From: Stomoxys calcitrans
Lineage: Eukaryota; Arthropoda; Insecta; Diptera; Muscidae
Length of the DNA stretch: 64,000 bases
Reading direction: 5' to 3'
Assembly (NCBI RefSeq): GCF_963082655.1
Contig: NC_081553.1
Location: forward strand, 39,844,945 to 39,908,944
A program made the position numbers and the translations under genes. Shown one piece after another: positions 42,853 to 54,700 of the stretch (its first letter is position 1; every line of letters begins with the position of its first letter). The notes beneath the pieces are model-generated. The model searched no databases. It was given only the letters and a program-made list of their open reading frames with translations, and was not told the DNA's origin.

Positions 42853-43306
42853 ACATACACATTTACCCACAAGCATTGCATTAAGGAACAGGGGATACCA
42901 CTCTCATATGAATAGTGCAGCCTGATCCAAGTTTTAACTGAATAATTTTGGGCCTCTTTTTTATGCCGAGTTCGAACTGCGCGCCGCTTAGCCACACCAC
43001 TTGTAAGAGCAGTTTTAACATGGTTAGATATCCAGCCAAATGCCGCCAGCTTTAGTAAGAGGATAAACGTAACTGAAAGTTTTTTTTGTAGGGATTATTG
43101 ATTTTTTGCCAAAAGAAGCCCGGACAACCCAGGGCCTTGAAATTTTTCACACAATCTCGCTAACACCTCAGATCTAACCATTTCAAAATTCAAAGAGATA
43201 TCTCTAACCGTTCTCACACGGCATATTTTTTACTAGTTTTTTTCGATTTTCGCCCACTGTGCGTCTTAGGCAGATAAGCTAACCTCTGCTCCACGGTGAC
43301 CTTGGT
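42853..43306 (-). mobile_element. Old SINE split by a Transib-like element
   Basis: SINE 3' and middle parts (42853-43075, e.g. 'ttacccacaagcattgcatt', 'tagtaagaggataaac') are followed by a Transib-like piece and then the SINE head (about 43267-43306, 'aggcagataagctaacctct', 'gctccacggtgacc'). Many substitutions relative to the other SINE copies indicate an old insertion. Confidence 0.7.
43085..43261. mobile_element. Transib-like element, right end
   Basis: Right terminus (reverse complement) CACAGTGGGCGAAAATCG at 43244-43261, followed by cgtct, a Transib-like target. Interior shares 'cagggccttgaaattt', 'gctaacacctc' and 'gagatatctctaaccgttct' with the MITE at 25688, but the end differs after CACAGTGGG, so it is a sister subfamily. 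The left end is not visible. Confidence 0.75.
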
Positions 43307-43410
43307 CATTAGTTACTAGATTTTATGGGACAAGAGACTAAGCAGCATAGCTCAACAATGTGGACCTATGATGAGTGCTGAGGCTTTTGTAGGGTGACTA
43401 TAGAATTCTT
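43301..43410. repeat. Duplicated host block, copy 1
   Basis: 'ggtcattagttactagattt', 'aatgtggacctatgatgagt', 'gctgaggcttttgtagggtg' are repeated with changes at 45095-45205. Each copy lies next to a SINE head, so the pre-insertion locus with its SINE was duplicated before the SINE cluster formed between them. Confidence 0.75.
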
Positions 43411-43487
43411 TTTATACCCACCACCAAAGTATGGGGGTATATTCATTTTGTCATTTCGTTTGCAACGCATCGAGATATCCATTTCCA
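43411..43487 (-). mobile_element. mini-me subfamily B 3' end fragment
   Basis: 'tttttatacccaccaccaaa' then 'tatgggggtatattcatttt' and 'cgagatatccatttcc', where the SINE cluster starts. Standard B elements continue here with the 'gaccctataaag' block. Confidence 0.7.
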
Positions 43488-44787
43488 AAAAATGCAAATT
43501 TTGCCCATGAACATTCTACTAAGGAACAGGGGCAAACTTCTCACATGTCAATGAGTGCAGTCCGGTTCAAGTTTAAGCTCAATGAAAAGGGGCCTCCTTT
43601 TTATGGCCGAGTCAGAACGGCGTACCGCAGTGCGACACCTCTTTGGAGAGTAGTTTTACATGGCATAGTACCTCACAAATGTTGCCAGTATTAGGGGGGG
43701 GAAACCATCGCTGACATTTTTTTCTAATGGTTCCGCCAGGATTCGAACCCAGGCGTTCAGCGTCATAGGCTGACATGATAACCTCTGCGCTGCAGTATAC
43801 TTATTAGACCTCTCAATATTGCAAATTTTGCCGATGAACATTCCACTAGGAACAGGGGCAAACTTCTCACATGTCAATGAGTGCAGTCCGGTTCAAGTTT
43901 AAGCTCAATGAAAAGGGGCCTCCTTTTTATGGCCGAGTCAGAACGGCGTACCGCAGTGCGACACCTCTTTGGAGAGTAGTTTTACATGGCATAGTACCTC
44001 ACAAATGTTGCCAGTATTAGGGGGGGAAAACCATCGCTGACATTTTTTTCTAATGGTCCCGCCAGGATTCGAACCCAGGCGTTCAGCGTCATAGGCTGAC
44101 ATGATAACCTCTGCGCTGCAGTATACTTATTAGACCTCTCAATATTGCAAATTTTGCCGATGAACATTCCACTAGGAACAGGGGCAAACTTCTCCCATTT
44201 GAATGAATGCAGTCCGATTCAAGTTTTAAGCTCAATGATAAGGGGCCTCCTTTTTATAGCCGAGTCCGAACGGCGTGCCGCAGTGCGACACCTCATTGGA
44301 GAGAAGTTTTACATTGCAAAGTACCTCACAAATGTTTCCAGCATTAGGAGGGGAAAACCACCGCTGAAAATTTCTTCTGATGGCCCCGCCAAGATTCGAA
44401 CCCAGGCGTACAGCGTCATAGCCGGACATGCTAACCTCTGCGCTACGGGGCACTTATTAGACCTCTCAATATTGCAAATTTTGCCCATGAACATTCCACT
44501 AAGAAACAGGGGCAAACTTCTCCCATTTGAATGAGTGCAGTCCGATTCAAGTTTTAAGCTCAATGATAAGGGGCCTCCTTTTTATAGACGAGTCCGAACG
44601 GCGTGCCGCAGTGCGAAACCTCTTTGGAGAGAAGTTTTAAATGGCATAGTACCTCACAAATGTTGCCAGCATAAGGAGGGAAAGACCACCGCTGAACATT
44701 TTTTCTGATGGTCTCGCCAGGATTCGAACCCAGGCGTTATGACATGCTAACCTCTGCGCTACGGTGTACTTATTAGACCTCTTAATA
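43488..44787 (-). mobile_element. Tandem array of four tRNA-derived SINE copies
   Basis: Copies at about 43488-43796, 43821-44121, 44147-44450 and 44474-44765, all minus strand. Between them, and after the last, the same ~22-bp spacer occurs ('acttattagacctctcaat' plus 'att'): 43798-43820, 44125-44146, 44452-44473, 44767-44787. The spacer belongs to the surrounding B element, so it is the original target duplication. Copies 1 and 2 are almost identical, including private changes ('ggctgacatgataac', 'gcgctgcagtatac'), while 3 and 4 are different. Each has the Pol III A box (TAGCGCAGAGG type) and B box (ggttcgaatcctgg). The frames seen here on either strand are SINE translations, not genes. Confidence 0.9.
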
Positions 44788-45040
44788 TCCGTGTCGAATT
44801 TGGTCCAAATTGGACCACATTTCGATAAAGCTGCAATGGGGGCATAAATTATGAATTTTTCACCGGATTATGACGAAATTTGTTTGGATACCCACCACCT
44901 CGGGTATATATGTAACCCGGGTATATATGTAACCCGGGTATATATGTAACCCGGGTATATATGTAACCCGGGTATATATGTAACCCGGGTATATACGTAA
45001 CCCGAGGTGGTGGGTATTCAAAGTTAACTTCTTTTTACTT
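44771..45040 (-). mobile_element. mini-me subfamily B fragment ending in a terminal palindrome
   Basis: B-type sequence ('gtcgaatttggtccaaattg', 'tttttcaccggattatgacg') leads to an odd junction near 44883: a subterminal box in the wrong orientation ('gatacccaccacctcggg'), six 17-bp repeats, then the box in the expected orientation ('cccgaggtggtgggtattc') and a worn 5' end ('aacttctttttacttgat'), without the GC palindrome. Confidence 0.75.
44901..45002. repeat. Six perfect-length 17-bp tandem repeats
   Basis: Unit cgggtatatatgtaacc, starting at 44901, 44918, 44935, 44952, 44969 and 44986; only the last differs (tatacg). The unit is itself close to a palindrome and comes from the sequence just inside the B-element 5' box. 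Confidence 0.95.
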
Positions 45041-45205
45041 GATTTTTTTTCTGATGAACCCAGGCATTTGACGTCACAGGAGGACTTTGGCCTGGGTGAC
45101 TTTGGTCATTAGCTATTAGATTCTAAGCGACTAAGCAACATAGCCCCAAAATGTGGACCTATAATGAGTGCTGAGGTTTTTGAAGGGTGACTACTGAATT
45201 CCTTT
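45041..45205. repeat. SINE head remnant and duplicated host block, copy 2
   Basis: 'ttttctgatgaacccaggca' is a decayed SINE head; then 'ggtcattagctattagattc' and 'gtggacctataatgagtgct' repeat 43301-43410. Confidence 0.7.
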
Positions 45206-46931
45206 AAATAACTCTCGCTCTTCATTCAATTATGTAAAAATTGAAAATGATGGAAAAATTTAAAATTTACAAAATGAAGAATTTATCACATCGGTTAAAA
45301 AATGAGGTACCTTGGGGCTCAAGAATTTAAATTGGGAAACTCGTTTGGAAGCAAGTTATATCTAGTTACAGACCTATCCGCTCTATATTTGTATAGAAAA
45401 TCATAAACGTGGTCTATGTTTCAATTAATTGACTAAAAACTCAAAATCTCAAATTTGCATAGAACCTTTAAGCATGGCAACACTACTGATGACGTGGGAG
45501 TAACATATTTGAGGATGTTGGTGATGCGCTACTTTAGCCTGTGATATACAGCAAAACGCACAAACACACACACACACAAACATGGCTTTATTTGTTTATT
45601 TAGTATCAATTTTACGGATTTTTTATTACAACTTCCGAGAACAAAACAAAAACAACAACAATGCTTAACTCCCCCCACCAACATATTGCACTACGCATCG
45701 TTGCCACATCACATTTGTGGGACTTTGAATGTACATCACCATTATTGGGGCTGTTGATGGTCGTAAACTCTAATCTTCATGGTTTTATTAGCACCCAGTG
45801 TGCTCTGAGAGCCTGAGAGGAGTATGTGAAAGCTTTTGCCACGAGTATTCCGTTATAGTTTGGTGTTGTAAAATTGTCATTGTCATTGTTATTGCTATTG
45901 TGCTGTGCTGTGTAGTGCAGTTATTTTGTTTGCTATCACTTCATAGCGAAGTGAGAACGGATATGGCAATTTTTACAACTGTCAAATTTATCTTGGCTTT
46001 GACACTCTCTAAAAATTAGGAAATCATAACAATTAAATTGACTGCATTGACTTTTAGCTTTGTGTAAGCGCATAAGAGAGAAGAGAGAGAAGAGCAGAAG
46101 AGTTTTAAATGCATGAGTTGAAAAAACATAAATCAAGGCAGCGACATTAAGAAAATTTGATGCATGTGAGATTTTATCCACCTCGACTGTATCGGATTCA
46201 ATAAGGTGAAGCAGAAGGTGGCCAACCATCCGACTTCATAAACTCGTAACGCTGGACGTACATATCAATCTAAAGAAGGCCGATGGGAATGGCTTCGGAG
46301 AGTACTCCAATCGCCGCTTCAGGTTACTTAAACCTCGCTCGGATATACGTGATGGTGAGATGAAATGTCGTGACATCATTAGCCATTCGCTTTATACCAT
46401 TTGGTCTAATAGCCCAGGGAAAGCGAAATTTGCAGGCAAGCAGCGGAGCTGTTAAGAGAGAATAATGGTATAAGTCACTCCGAACTAAATCTGGAAATCA
46501 TTAGAATGGCCAACAAACATAAGCGGATTTCATTGTTAGAACACTTTTATTATTGTCAAGTCACTGGTAGAGGTGATTATAGGACCTCAAACACTTTTGG
46601 CGAATATTTTAAAAACGGTGCTACACCTTTTAGGAGCTTATTTATGGCTAAGCAAAATCAAAATTTGTGGAAAAATGGTAACTAAGCGGGCAACAAAAAT
46701 GTTTTCAATTCTAAATTTATCTCCATTTTTAAGACTTTAATATTTTAAATTTATCAAACAAAACTTTTCAACTTTCTTTCAACTTTTTTTCAACAAGTTT
46801 TTTTAAATTTTCTGTAAAATTGTCATCATGATTAGTAATTTAATTTTATGCTGTTGATCATATAACTTTAAGTTGGAAAGGACAATCTTTATCAAATTCT
46901 ACATTTATTTAGTACCATCAACAATAGCAAA
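45206..46931. other. Unique AT-rich region
   Basis: A (CA)n tract lies near 45563-45578. No family or exon recognised. A GC-richer part at 46240-46600 lacks an open frame or known motif; it might be an old coding remnant. Confidence 0.45.
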
Positions 46932-47912
46932 TCAAGTAAAAAAGTGTTAAGTTCGGCCGTGCCGAACTTTGAATACCTCACCCATTTGGATAAATTACCC
47001 ATCCTCTTTTATAACAACTCCACTTCCACATACATAGTAATATGCAAATGGGGGCTGTTCTGGATCATATTTGATTCAGGTCCCGAGAACTCTAATATGA
47101 GTCACAGTTTCAGCGAAATCGGGCAATAAATTAACTCGGATGACGGAAGACTTAATACAAGTCACTGTGTCAAATTCCTGCGAAAACGGGTAATACATGC
47201 ATCTGTTATGGGCTTAAGACCATTAATCGGCAGATCGGTCTATTAGACAGCTTTTATCTAAATAAAGGCCGATCTGAACCATATCTGAACCATTTTTGGT
47301 CCTAAGTCTTCCAAGAAAATTAAGGACTTCCAGGGGGGCTCAAGAAGTCAAACCGGGAGATAAGTTTGTATTGGAACTATATCAGGTTATACGCAGATTT
47401 ATACCGCATTTGGCAAAATTTCAGCCAAATCGGATAAAAATTACTGCTTCCAAGGACCCAAATTGGTAGATCGGTTTATTTGGAAGCTATATCTAAATCT
47501 GAACCGATATGGCCCAGTTGCAATCCCTGATCTGTGCAAAATTGTAACCGGCTAGCTTTATGCGTTCGACCGCTGTCGTAATTTCGAAAGACGGACGGTC
47601 TAGATCGACTCAGAGCGTCGAGACGATCAAGAATATTAATACTTAATGGGATCTAAGACGAATATTTCGATGTGTTACAAACAGAATGACTAGATTAGTA
47701 TGCCCTCATCCTATGATGGCGGGTATAAAAATTATCCGATTTGGCCCACATTTGACATGGGCGGGGAGAGTCTCAAATTAAGTCTTTGTTCAAATTTGAG
47801 GGAAATGTGGTCTCGGGAAGTAAAATCGGAAGTTCGCTCCTAATAGAACCTATTCCAAAACTTGCACCTATATGGTCCATTTTTGGTACTAAGTCTTCTA
47901 CAATAAAAAATA
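46932..47912 (+). mobile_element. mini-me/INE-1-like element, subfamily E, plus fragment
   Basis: Start 'aatcaagtaaaaaagtgtta', palindrome GTTCGGCCGTGCCGAAC with a changed centre, irregular subrepeats, 'gatcaagaatattaatactt' core near 47626, and 3' end 'gatggcgggtataaaaatta' at 47715-47733. The box at the 5' end ('gaatacctcacccattt') no longer pairs well with the 3' box. 47735-47912 is another subrepeat piece. Confidence 0.7.
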
Positions 47913-48827
47913 GGAAAAAAGTCGTTAAGTTCGGCAGGATCGAACTTTGGATACCCACCACGTCGGGTATATATGTAAACCACCTTTCGTCAAAATACGG
48001 TTAGATATACATTCCTTATGCCCCATAGCAGCTATATCGAAATAGGTTCCGGTTTGGACCAAATACTAATAAGTATAAGTCATTGTTTAATTGTGTATAA
48101 CAAAATATTGGTCTTTTTAGTAGCTATATCTAAAAATAAACCGATCTGAACCATATACGACACGGGTGTCGAAAACCCTAACATAAGTCACTGTGCAAAT
48201 TTCAGTGAAATCGGATTATAAATGCGCATTTTATGGGGCCAAGACTTTAAATCGAGATAAAGTTCTACATGACAGCTATCTCCAAATCTAGACCGATTGG
48301 GCCATGTTGCAGAAAAATGTCGAAGAGGCTAACACAACACACTGTCCCAAATTTTGGCAAAAACCGACAATACATGCGCCTTTTATGGGCGCAATACCTT
48401 AAATCGATAGATCGGTCTATATGGCAGCTATATCCATATCTGTACCGATCTGGGCCAAATTGACGAAGGATGTCTAAGGGCCTAACACAACTCACTGTCC
48501 CAAATTTCAGCAAAATCGGATAATAAATGTGGCTTATATTGGCCTAAGACCCTTAATCGGCGGATCGGTATATGGGGGTTATATAAAGATATAGTCCGAT
48601 ATAGCCCATCTTCGAACTTAACCTGCTTATGGACAAAAAATGAATGTGTGCAAAGTTTCAGCTCAATATCTCTATTTTTAAAGACTGTAACGTGGTTTCA
48701 ACAGACAGACGGACAGACGGACGGACATGGCTAGATCGTCTTAGATTTTTACGCTGATCATTTGCGATGTGTTGCAAACAGGATGACAAAATGAATATAC
48801 CGCCATCCATCGGTGGTGGGTATAAAA
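47913..48827 (+). mobile_element. mini-me/INE-1-like element, subfamily B copy 5, short
   Basis: 5' end 'aaaaaagtcgttaagttcgg' with broken palindrome ('ttcggcaggatcgaa'), box 'gatacccaccacgtcggg', three to four subrepeats, (GGAC) tract at 48704-48726, deleted TA-rich core, end box 'atcggtggtgggtataaaaa' at 48809-48828. Confidence 0.78.
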
Positions 48828-50704
48828 ATATCTGTGCCAAGTTTCATCCACCTGCTTAAGCTTTTTCTATTTTTGAACAACTCTCAGTTTAGATATAGAT
48901 ATAGCTCCCATATACATACAAGTTCGTCAGATTCTGAGACAGATATCCTGATATTTGCGAAAATTTAAAACTTTTTTCAAAAATCGACCCTAAAAATAAT
49001 TCCGTATGATTTTTTGGTTTCGTGTGTCCGTCCATCCCTTTGTCTGCATGTTGTACTCAGGCTGCAGCTTTCGATACATACATTAAGCAAATATGAGCAA
49101 ACAAGCCCCTTACATATATCAGACGATATTTAGGTAAGGCAGCTATTTACAATACACCGCATGGGTATTTTTCATCCATTTTAAGTAAAATTTTAAACTG
49201 TTAAAACAGTTACACTACTCAACATGAAATTGAAAAAAAAACTTTTCTTTTAAAGCCATTTCCTTATCAAAACCTCTGATTCAATTTTTGTTTGTTTGTA
49301 CCTCGCATTTTCTACAAAAACCAATTGCCAAAATCCTTTCGCATATTCAATTAAATCGACATTTTAATGAACCGTTAAGACAAATAAAAACATTAACATA
49401 AAGGTGTTGAAAAATCCCCCGCCCACCAAATCCCAAAAGAAAGCTCGTCCTAATGGCAAGGAAGCAAGAAATCCAAAACCCCCTTCTTCCCTTGCCCCCT
49501 TTCATTTTACGCATATTTTATACGTGGGTCCAAACGATTCATGGCATACCAGCACAAAAGTATGCAATGAATGGCGAAAATATTTTTCTTATGGAACGAA
49601 AGCAACAACAAAAAATCCCCCAAAAAGAAATAAACAACGAAAGGACAACAAATTGGCATAAATAAGAATGAACCAGAAAAATTCCAATTAAACTAATAAC
49701 ATAGCTCGACAACAACAACAACAACAAAAAGTAGCCGAAAAACAACCAAGAAAATAATGGAAAAATCACAGGAGCCATAAGAACAACCACAGCAACAACA
49801 ACATCAGCAAATAACTTATGAAAATATTTTTCGATAAAAATCTCTGCAGCAAAAGACAAATGTCAACTTAAAATGATTTCTGGCATTCCAACGATAGGAA
49901 GACGAAAGAAAAAAAAATACGACAAAAAGGCAAACGTAGAATAAATTTGCCAAAAATCCAAGACATTGAATAGGCATTTGGAATTTAAATAAATCCCAAA
50001 CTTATGCTTAAGATTTCGCTGGGCCCCGCTGACGCCATCATATTTTGTAATTTGAAGAATTTCTGATGGACCAATCGAGATATAAGGATAAAGGAGGCAG
50101 AAAATTTGTTTTTTTTTCGCTTATTTTTACAAAGCAGAGTTGGAGGAGGATTATTTTTTTGTGGAAGATTTTTTTTACCATTAAACACAGTGGGAAAATT
50201 CCGCCAACAACACTCAAAAAATACCAACACGTTAAAGCTATACAGTTAATTTTACTAAGGCGTGAATAAACACGCCTCAAATAGCCAGTACCAACGCCGT
50301 TTTCAAGTCATTTAGGGCAGTGAGGGGGAGGATGAGTGGGGTGGTGTAGAGAAATAGCTTAAAAAGTTAAGAAATCCGCTTAAAATTGTTGGCTAAATGA
50401 GGATGAATGGTTTGGGGTTGGTCATCATCGACAGCGTGGTGATGATAACTACGAGGGTAGGGGAAATGTATTGTGAAAAAATAATGAAACAGTGGAAAAA
50501 GGAATTGATGCCAATTAACGCGACTAAAAGTATGATATGCTATTACACAATAGTATTGGGTGTAGGCATACGCTTTGGCTTAACTTGCTTAAACTGCTTC
50601 CAATGAAAATTCCTTACCAACTCATGAAAAGCACTGGACCAAAAGGCAAAGGAGTGGAAAAAATACAGTAAGCTATTGATCCAAGCAGGATCGTTTGAGG
50701 GCCC
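48828..50704. other. Decayed mini-me piece, then unique AT-rich DNA
   Basis: 48890-49060 retains 'gatatagctcccatata' and 'gtgtgtccgtccatccct'. The remainder (49100-50704) is A-rich with CAA-type low complexity (49710-49800) and frames on both strands that overlap one another; no gene is supported. Confidence 0.45.
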
Positions 50705-53700
50705 TCTAATGGTTGTAGTATCCTTTATCATGGAAAGGATACTAGTTTCCTAGAGCAAAGGGTAGTTTAAGTAACTTTTCCAGGGGAAAGGGTAGTTGTA
50801 GTACCTTTTCCCGAAGGGAAGGGAAGTTTAAGTAACCTTTTTCAGTAAAAAAGGGTAGTTTTAGTACCCTTTCTTAAACAAAAGGGTAGTTTTAGTACAC
50901 TTTCTAATACGAAAGAGTAGTTTTAGTACCCTCTCCTAAGAAAAAGGTTAATTTTATTACCCTTTTCTAGGGGAAAAGGTAGTTAAAGTATCATTTTCTT
51001 CCCATCGCATGGGAAAGGGTAGTTTTAGTACCCTTTCTAAGGGGAAGGGGTAGTTTTAGTAGACTTTTCCAGAAGAAATGACAGTTTCAGTGGACTTTCC
51101 CAAGGGAAAGGATAGTTTTAGCAACCTTTCCTATTGCAAATGTCATGAAATGGTAGTTTTATTACCCTTTCCCAAGGGAAAGGGTAGTTTTAGTACCTTT
51201 CCCATTGCAAAGGGTAGTTTTAGTACCCTTTCCTATTGCAAATGTAATGAAATGGTAGTTTTATTACCCTTTCCCTTGGGAAAGGGTAGTTTTAGTACCC
51301 TTTCCCGAAGGAAAGGGAGGTTTAAATACGCTTTTCCAAGAAAAATAGTAGTTTAAGTATCCTTTTCCAGGAAAAAGCGTAGTTTAAGTACCTTTTAACT
51401 GGCAAAGGTGAGTTTTAGTACCTTTTTCCTGAAAAAAGGTGAGTTTTAGTACCTTTTTCCTGGAAAAGGTGAGTTTTAGTACCTTTTTCCAGGATAAAGT
51501 GAGTTTTACTACACTTTCCTAGACGAAAGGGTAGTTTTAGTACTCTTTCCTATGAAAAAGGTTAGTTTTATTAGACTTTTCTAGGAAAAAGATTAGTTTT
51601 ACTATCATTTTCTAGGGGAAAGTGTATTTTAATTATCCTTTCCAGCCCCTTCCCCCATTAAGAAAAGGTAGTTTTAGTACCCTCTCAAAGGGGAAGGGGT
51701 AGTTTACGTAGTCTTTCCCAGAGGAAATCGTAGTTCAAATAGATTTCCCCAGGCGAAAGGGTAGTTTTATCACCATTTCCCCCGGGAGGTAGTAGTTTTA
51801 GTACCCTTTCCCATGGCAAAGGGTAGTTTTAGTTTCCCTCGGGTTTTAGTAGGTTTAGTACCCTTTCCCATTATAAAGGGTAGTTTTAGTACCCTTTCCC
51901 ATTATAAAGGTTAGTTTTAGTACCCTTTCCTGGGAAAAAAGGTTAGTTTTTCTACCCTTTTATATATACTCTCCTGCCCCTTCCCCTAGGAAAGGGTAGT
52001 TTTATTACTTTTACTCAGGGGAAAGGGTACGTTTAGTACCCTTTCCCTAGGGAAAGTGTAGTTCAAGTGCTGAAATGGTAATTTTAGTACTCTTTTCTTG
52101 TTGAAAGGGTAGTTTTAATACTCTTTCCTAAGGAAACGGGTGGCTTTAGTATCCTTTCCATAGGTAAAGCGTAGTTTAGTACCCTATCATTGGTCAATGA
52201 TAGTTTTAGTAACTTTTTCAAGGAAAAGTGGATAGTTTTACTACCTGGGAAAAATTGTAGTTTTAGTACCCATGCCTAGGATAAAAGGTAGTTTTATAAC
52301 CCTTTCTAGGATAAAAGGTGATTTTAGTGTCTTTCCCTAGGCGAATCCTTGGGGAAAGGATAGCTTTACCACTCTTTCCCTAATGAAAATGTAGTTTTAT
52401 TACTCTTTCCCTAGGAAAAGGGTAGTTTTAGTACTTTCCCTACGCACCCTTTCCCTTAGGTAAAGCGTAGTTTAGTACCCTTTCATTGGTCAATGGTAGT
52501 TTTAGTACCTTTTTCTAGGAAAAGAGATAGTTTTACTGCGAGAAATGGTAGTTTTAGTACCCATGCCTAGGATAAAAGGTAGTTTTATAACCCTTTCTAG
52601 AAAATAAGGTGATTTTAGTATCTTTCCCTAGGCTTTACCACTCTTTCCCTAATGAAAATGTAGTTTTAATACTCTTTCCCTAGGCAAAGGGAAGTTTTAG
52701 TACTTTTCCCTAGGCAAGGGATAGTTTTAGTATTCTTTCCTTAGGGAGAGGGTAGTTTTAGTACTCTTTCCCTAGGGAGAGGGTAGTTTTCGTACTTTTC
52801 CCTAGGCAAGGTGTAGTTTCAGTATTCTTTCCCTGGGGAGAGGGTAGTTTTAGTATTCTTTCCCTAGGGAGAGGGTAGTTTTAGTACTTTTCCCTAGGCA
52901 AGGGGTAGTTTTAGTATTCTTTCCCTACGGAGAGGGTAGTTTTAGTACTCTTTCCCTAGGGAGAGGGTAGTTTCAGTACTCTTTCCCTAGGGAGAGGGTA
53001 GTTTTAGTACTCTTTCCCTAGGAGAAAGGGTAGTCTTAGTACCCTTTCCTAGGAGAAATGGTACCCTTTCTGGTAAAGGCGTGGTTTTGGTATTCTTTTC
53101 CCAGGGAAAGTGTAGTTTTAGTACCGTTTCCCTAGGGAAAGTGTAGATTTTTAGTTCCCCAGGGAAAGGTAGTTAGAAAGGGTAGTTTTAGCACTTTTCC
53201 CTCGGGAAAGGCTAGTTTTATTACTCTTTCCTTAGGAAAAGTTTAGATTTAGTACCCTTTCCCTAGGGAAAATTCAGTTTTAGTACTGTTTTCCTTGGAA
53301 AAGGGTAGTTTTAGTTCCCTAGGGAAAGGTAGTGAGAAAGGATAGTTTTAGTGCTTTTTCCCTCGGGAAAGGATAGTTTTAGTATTCCTACCCCAGAAAA
53401 AACGGTAGTTTTAGTTCCCTTTCCTTCGAGAAATGGTAGTTTTAGTACTGTCTTCCTAGGGAAGGGTCAATTTTAGTACATTTTCCAAAGAAAATTGATA
53501 ATTCAGTATATTTTCCCAAGAAAAGGGATAATTTAAGTACTTTTTCCCATGGGAAGGTATAATTTTAGTCCCCTTTCTTAAGGGAAGGGGCATTGTTAGT
53601 CCTCTGTTCTAAGCAAAGAGGTGGGTTTACTAACCCTTTCTAATGCATGGGGTTATTTTAGTTACTTTAGCTAGGGAATTTATATTTTAGTCTACCTTCC

Positions 53701-53720
53701 CTAGAAAAATGATACCTTTA
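50705..53720. repeat. Palindromic 31-32-bp minisatellite, array 2 (about 95 units)
   Basis: Unit: gggtagttttagta followed by ccctttccctaggggaa(a). 'ccctttccct' and 'aggggaaaggg' are complementary, so each unit can form a hairpin separated from the next by TTTTAGTA. Period of 31-32 is clear, for example in 52740-53030. Many variants exist (agggagaggg, aggaaaaggg), with changes in one arm often matched in the other. Same architecture and unit length as array 1 at 20686. No frame is coding. Confidence 0.93.
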
Positions 53721-54700
53721 GCTTCAGGCCAATTGCTGCTACTTACCCCCAATACCATAGCGAACCATGTAAAAGAATAATTTGCCCAAAACACAAAGAG
53801 CACCACAGAACAGAAAAATAACCAAACCGATTCAATTTCACTGAAGATTATGAGAAATTGGTGCCGTTATGGCTACAGCAATGGCTTTTAAGACAGCCTT
53901 CCTTTTTGGGGCTCTTATTCCCCAGACCCGTTCATCTATAGTCATTACTTCACTACATTTGTGCACCCCCACACCCACACCCACATTCGCATTCACGTCC
54001 ACCTCCAAACAAACTCTGCCATCAACGGCCACTAATGGTCTACCGTATAGATGTCCTTAATGCATTGTACAATAGTGATGATGTTGTTGTTGTGGGTCTT
54101 GGTGGTAGTGCTCCACTAAATGAGGCAAATGGATAGCAAAGTGGTGTGGGTATTGGTGGTGGTGGCTGCGGATGAATGAATGAATGGATGGATGGATGAA
54201 CAAACGACCCAAGAGTTACGGACTGGCGGCTACTGGATATTTTACTTTACTCTTCTATGAAATGGGAGAGCTTGGGCCTTAATGTGGGGTAGTTGGTGGA
54301 GGAGATTTTTAGGTAGCAGCACTTATTTTGTGTGCGCGTGTTAAAACTTGTGGGTGTGACGCCATTTAAGCTGCGTGAAAATAAATGCTGACTCTTTTAA
54401 TGGCTGATTTTAATAGGCCGCGAAATGACTTGTGATGCGAAATATTTAAATTACTTACATTACTGTCGATGGAAAGGATCTTAAATGTTGGTTCTTAGAT
54501 TGGTTGCTTGCTCTTCCACTTCCCCTGTTTGACTCTAAGCCACAGGCACACACATTGACGGAGTAACTTAATGAAGGCTGCAAATGGCTGCTGGGAGTGT
54601 GTCATTTTTTCCATCATTATCTGGGACATATCACAGATTAACGAGTGACCAAAGGCAACATCGTCGACACCAAACCAAATTAAAGCAGCGGCTACATTCT
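53721..54700. other. Unique region after the minisatellite
   Basis: Contains (CACACC)-like repeats at 53968-53986 and a GGAT-rich stretch near 54175-54197. Overlapping frames at 53838-54060 on opposite strands are not supported. Confidence 0.5.

Noticed and set aside
43730..44765. tRNA genes
   Set aside because: The A and B boxes belong to repeated SINE heads with long non-tRNA bodies and target duplications; cloverleaf folding is not complete.
49539..49859. Minus-strand hydrophobic frame resembling a membrane protein
   Set aside because: It is the reverse of a CAA/GAA-rich low-complexity tract; the hydrophobic residues follow from base composition.
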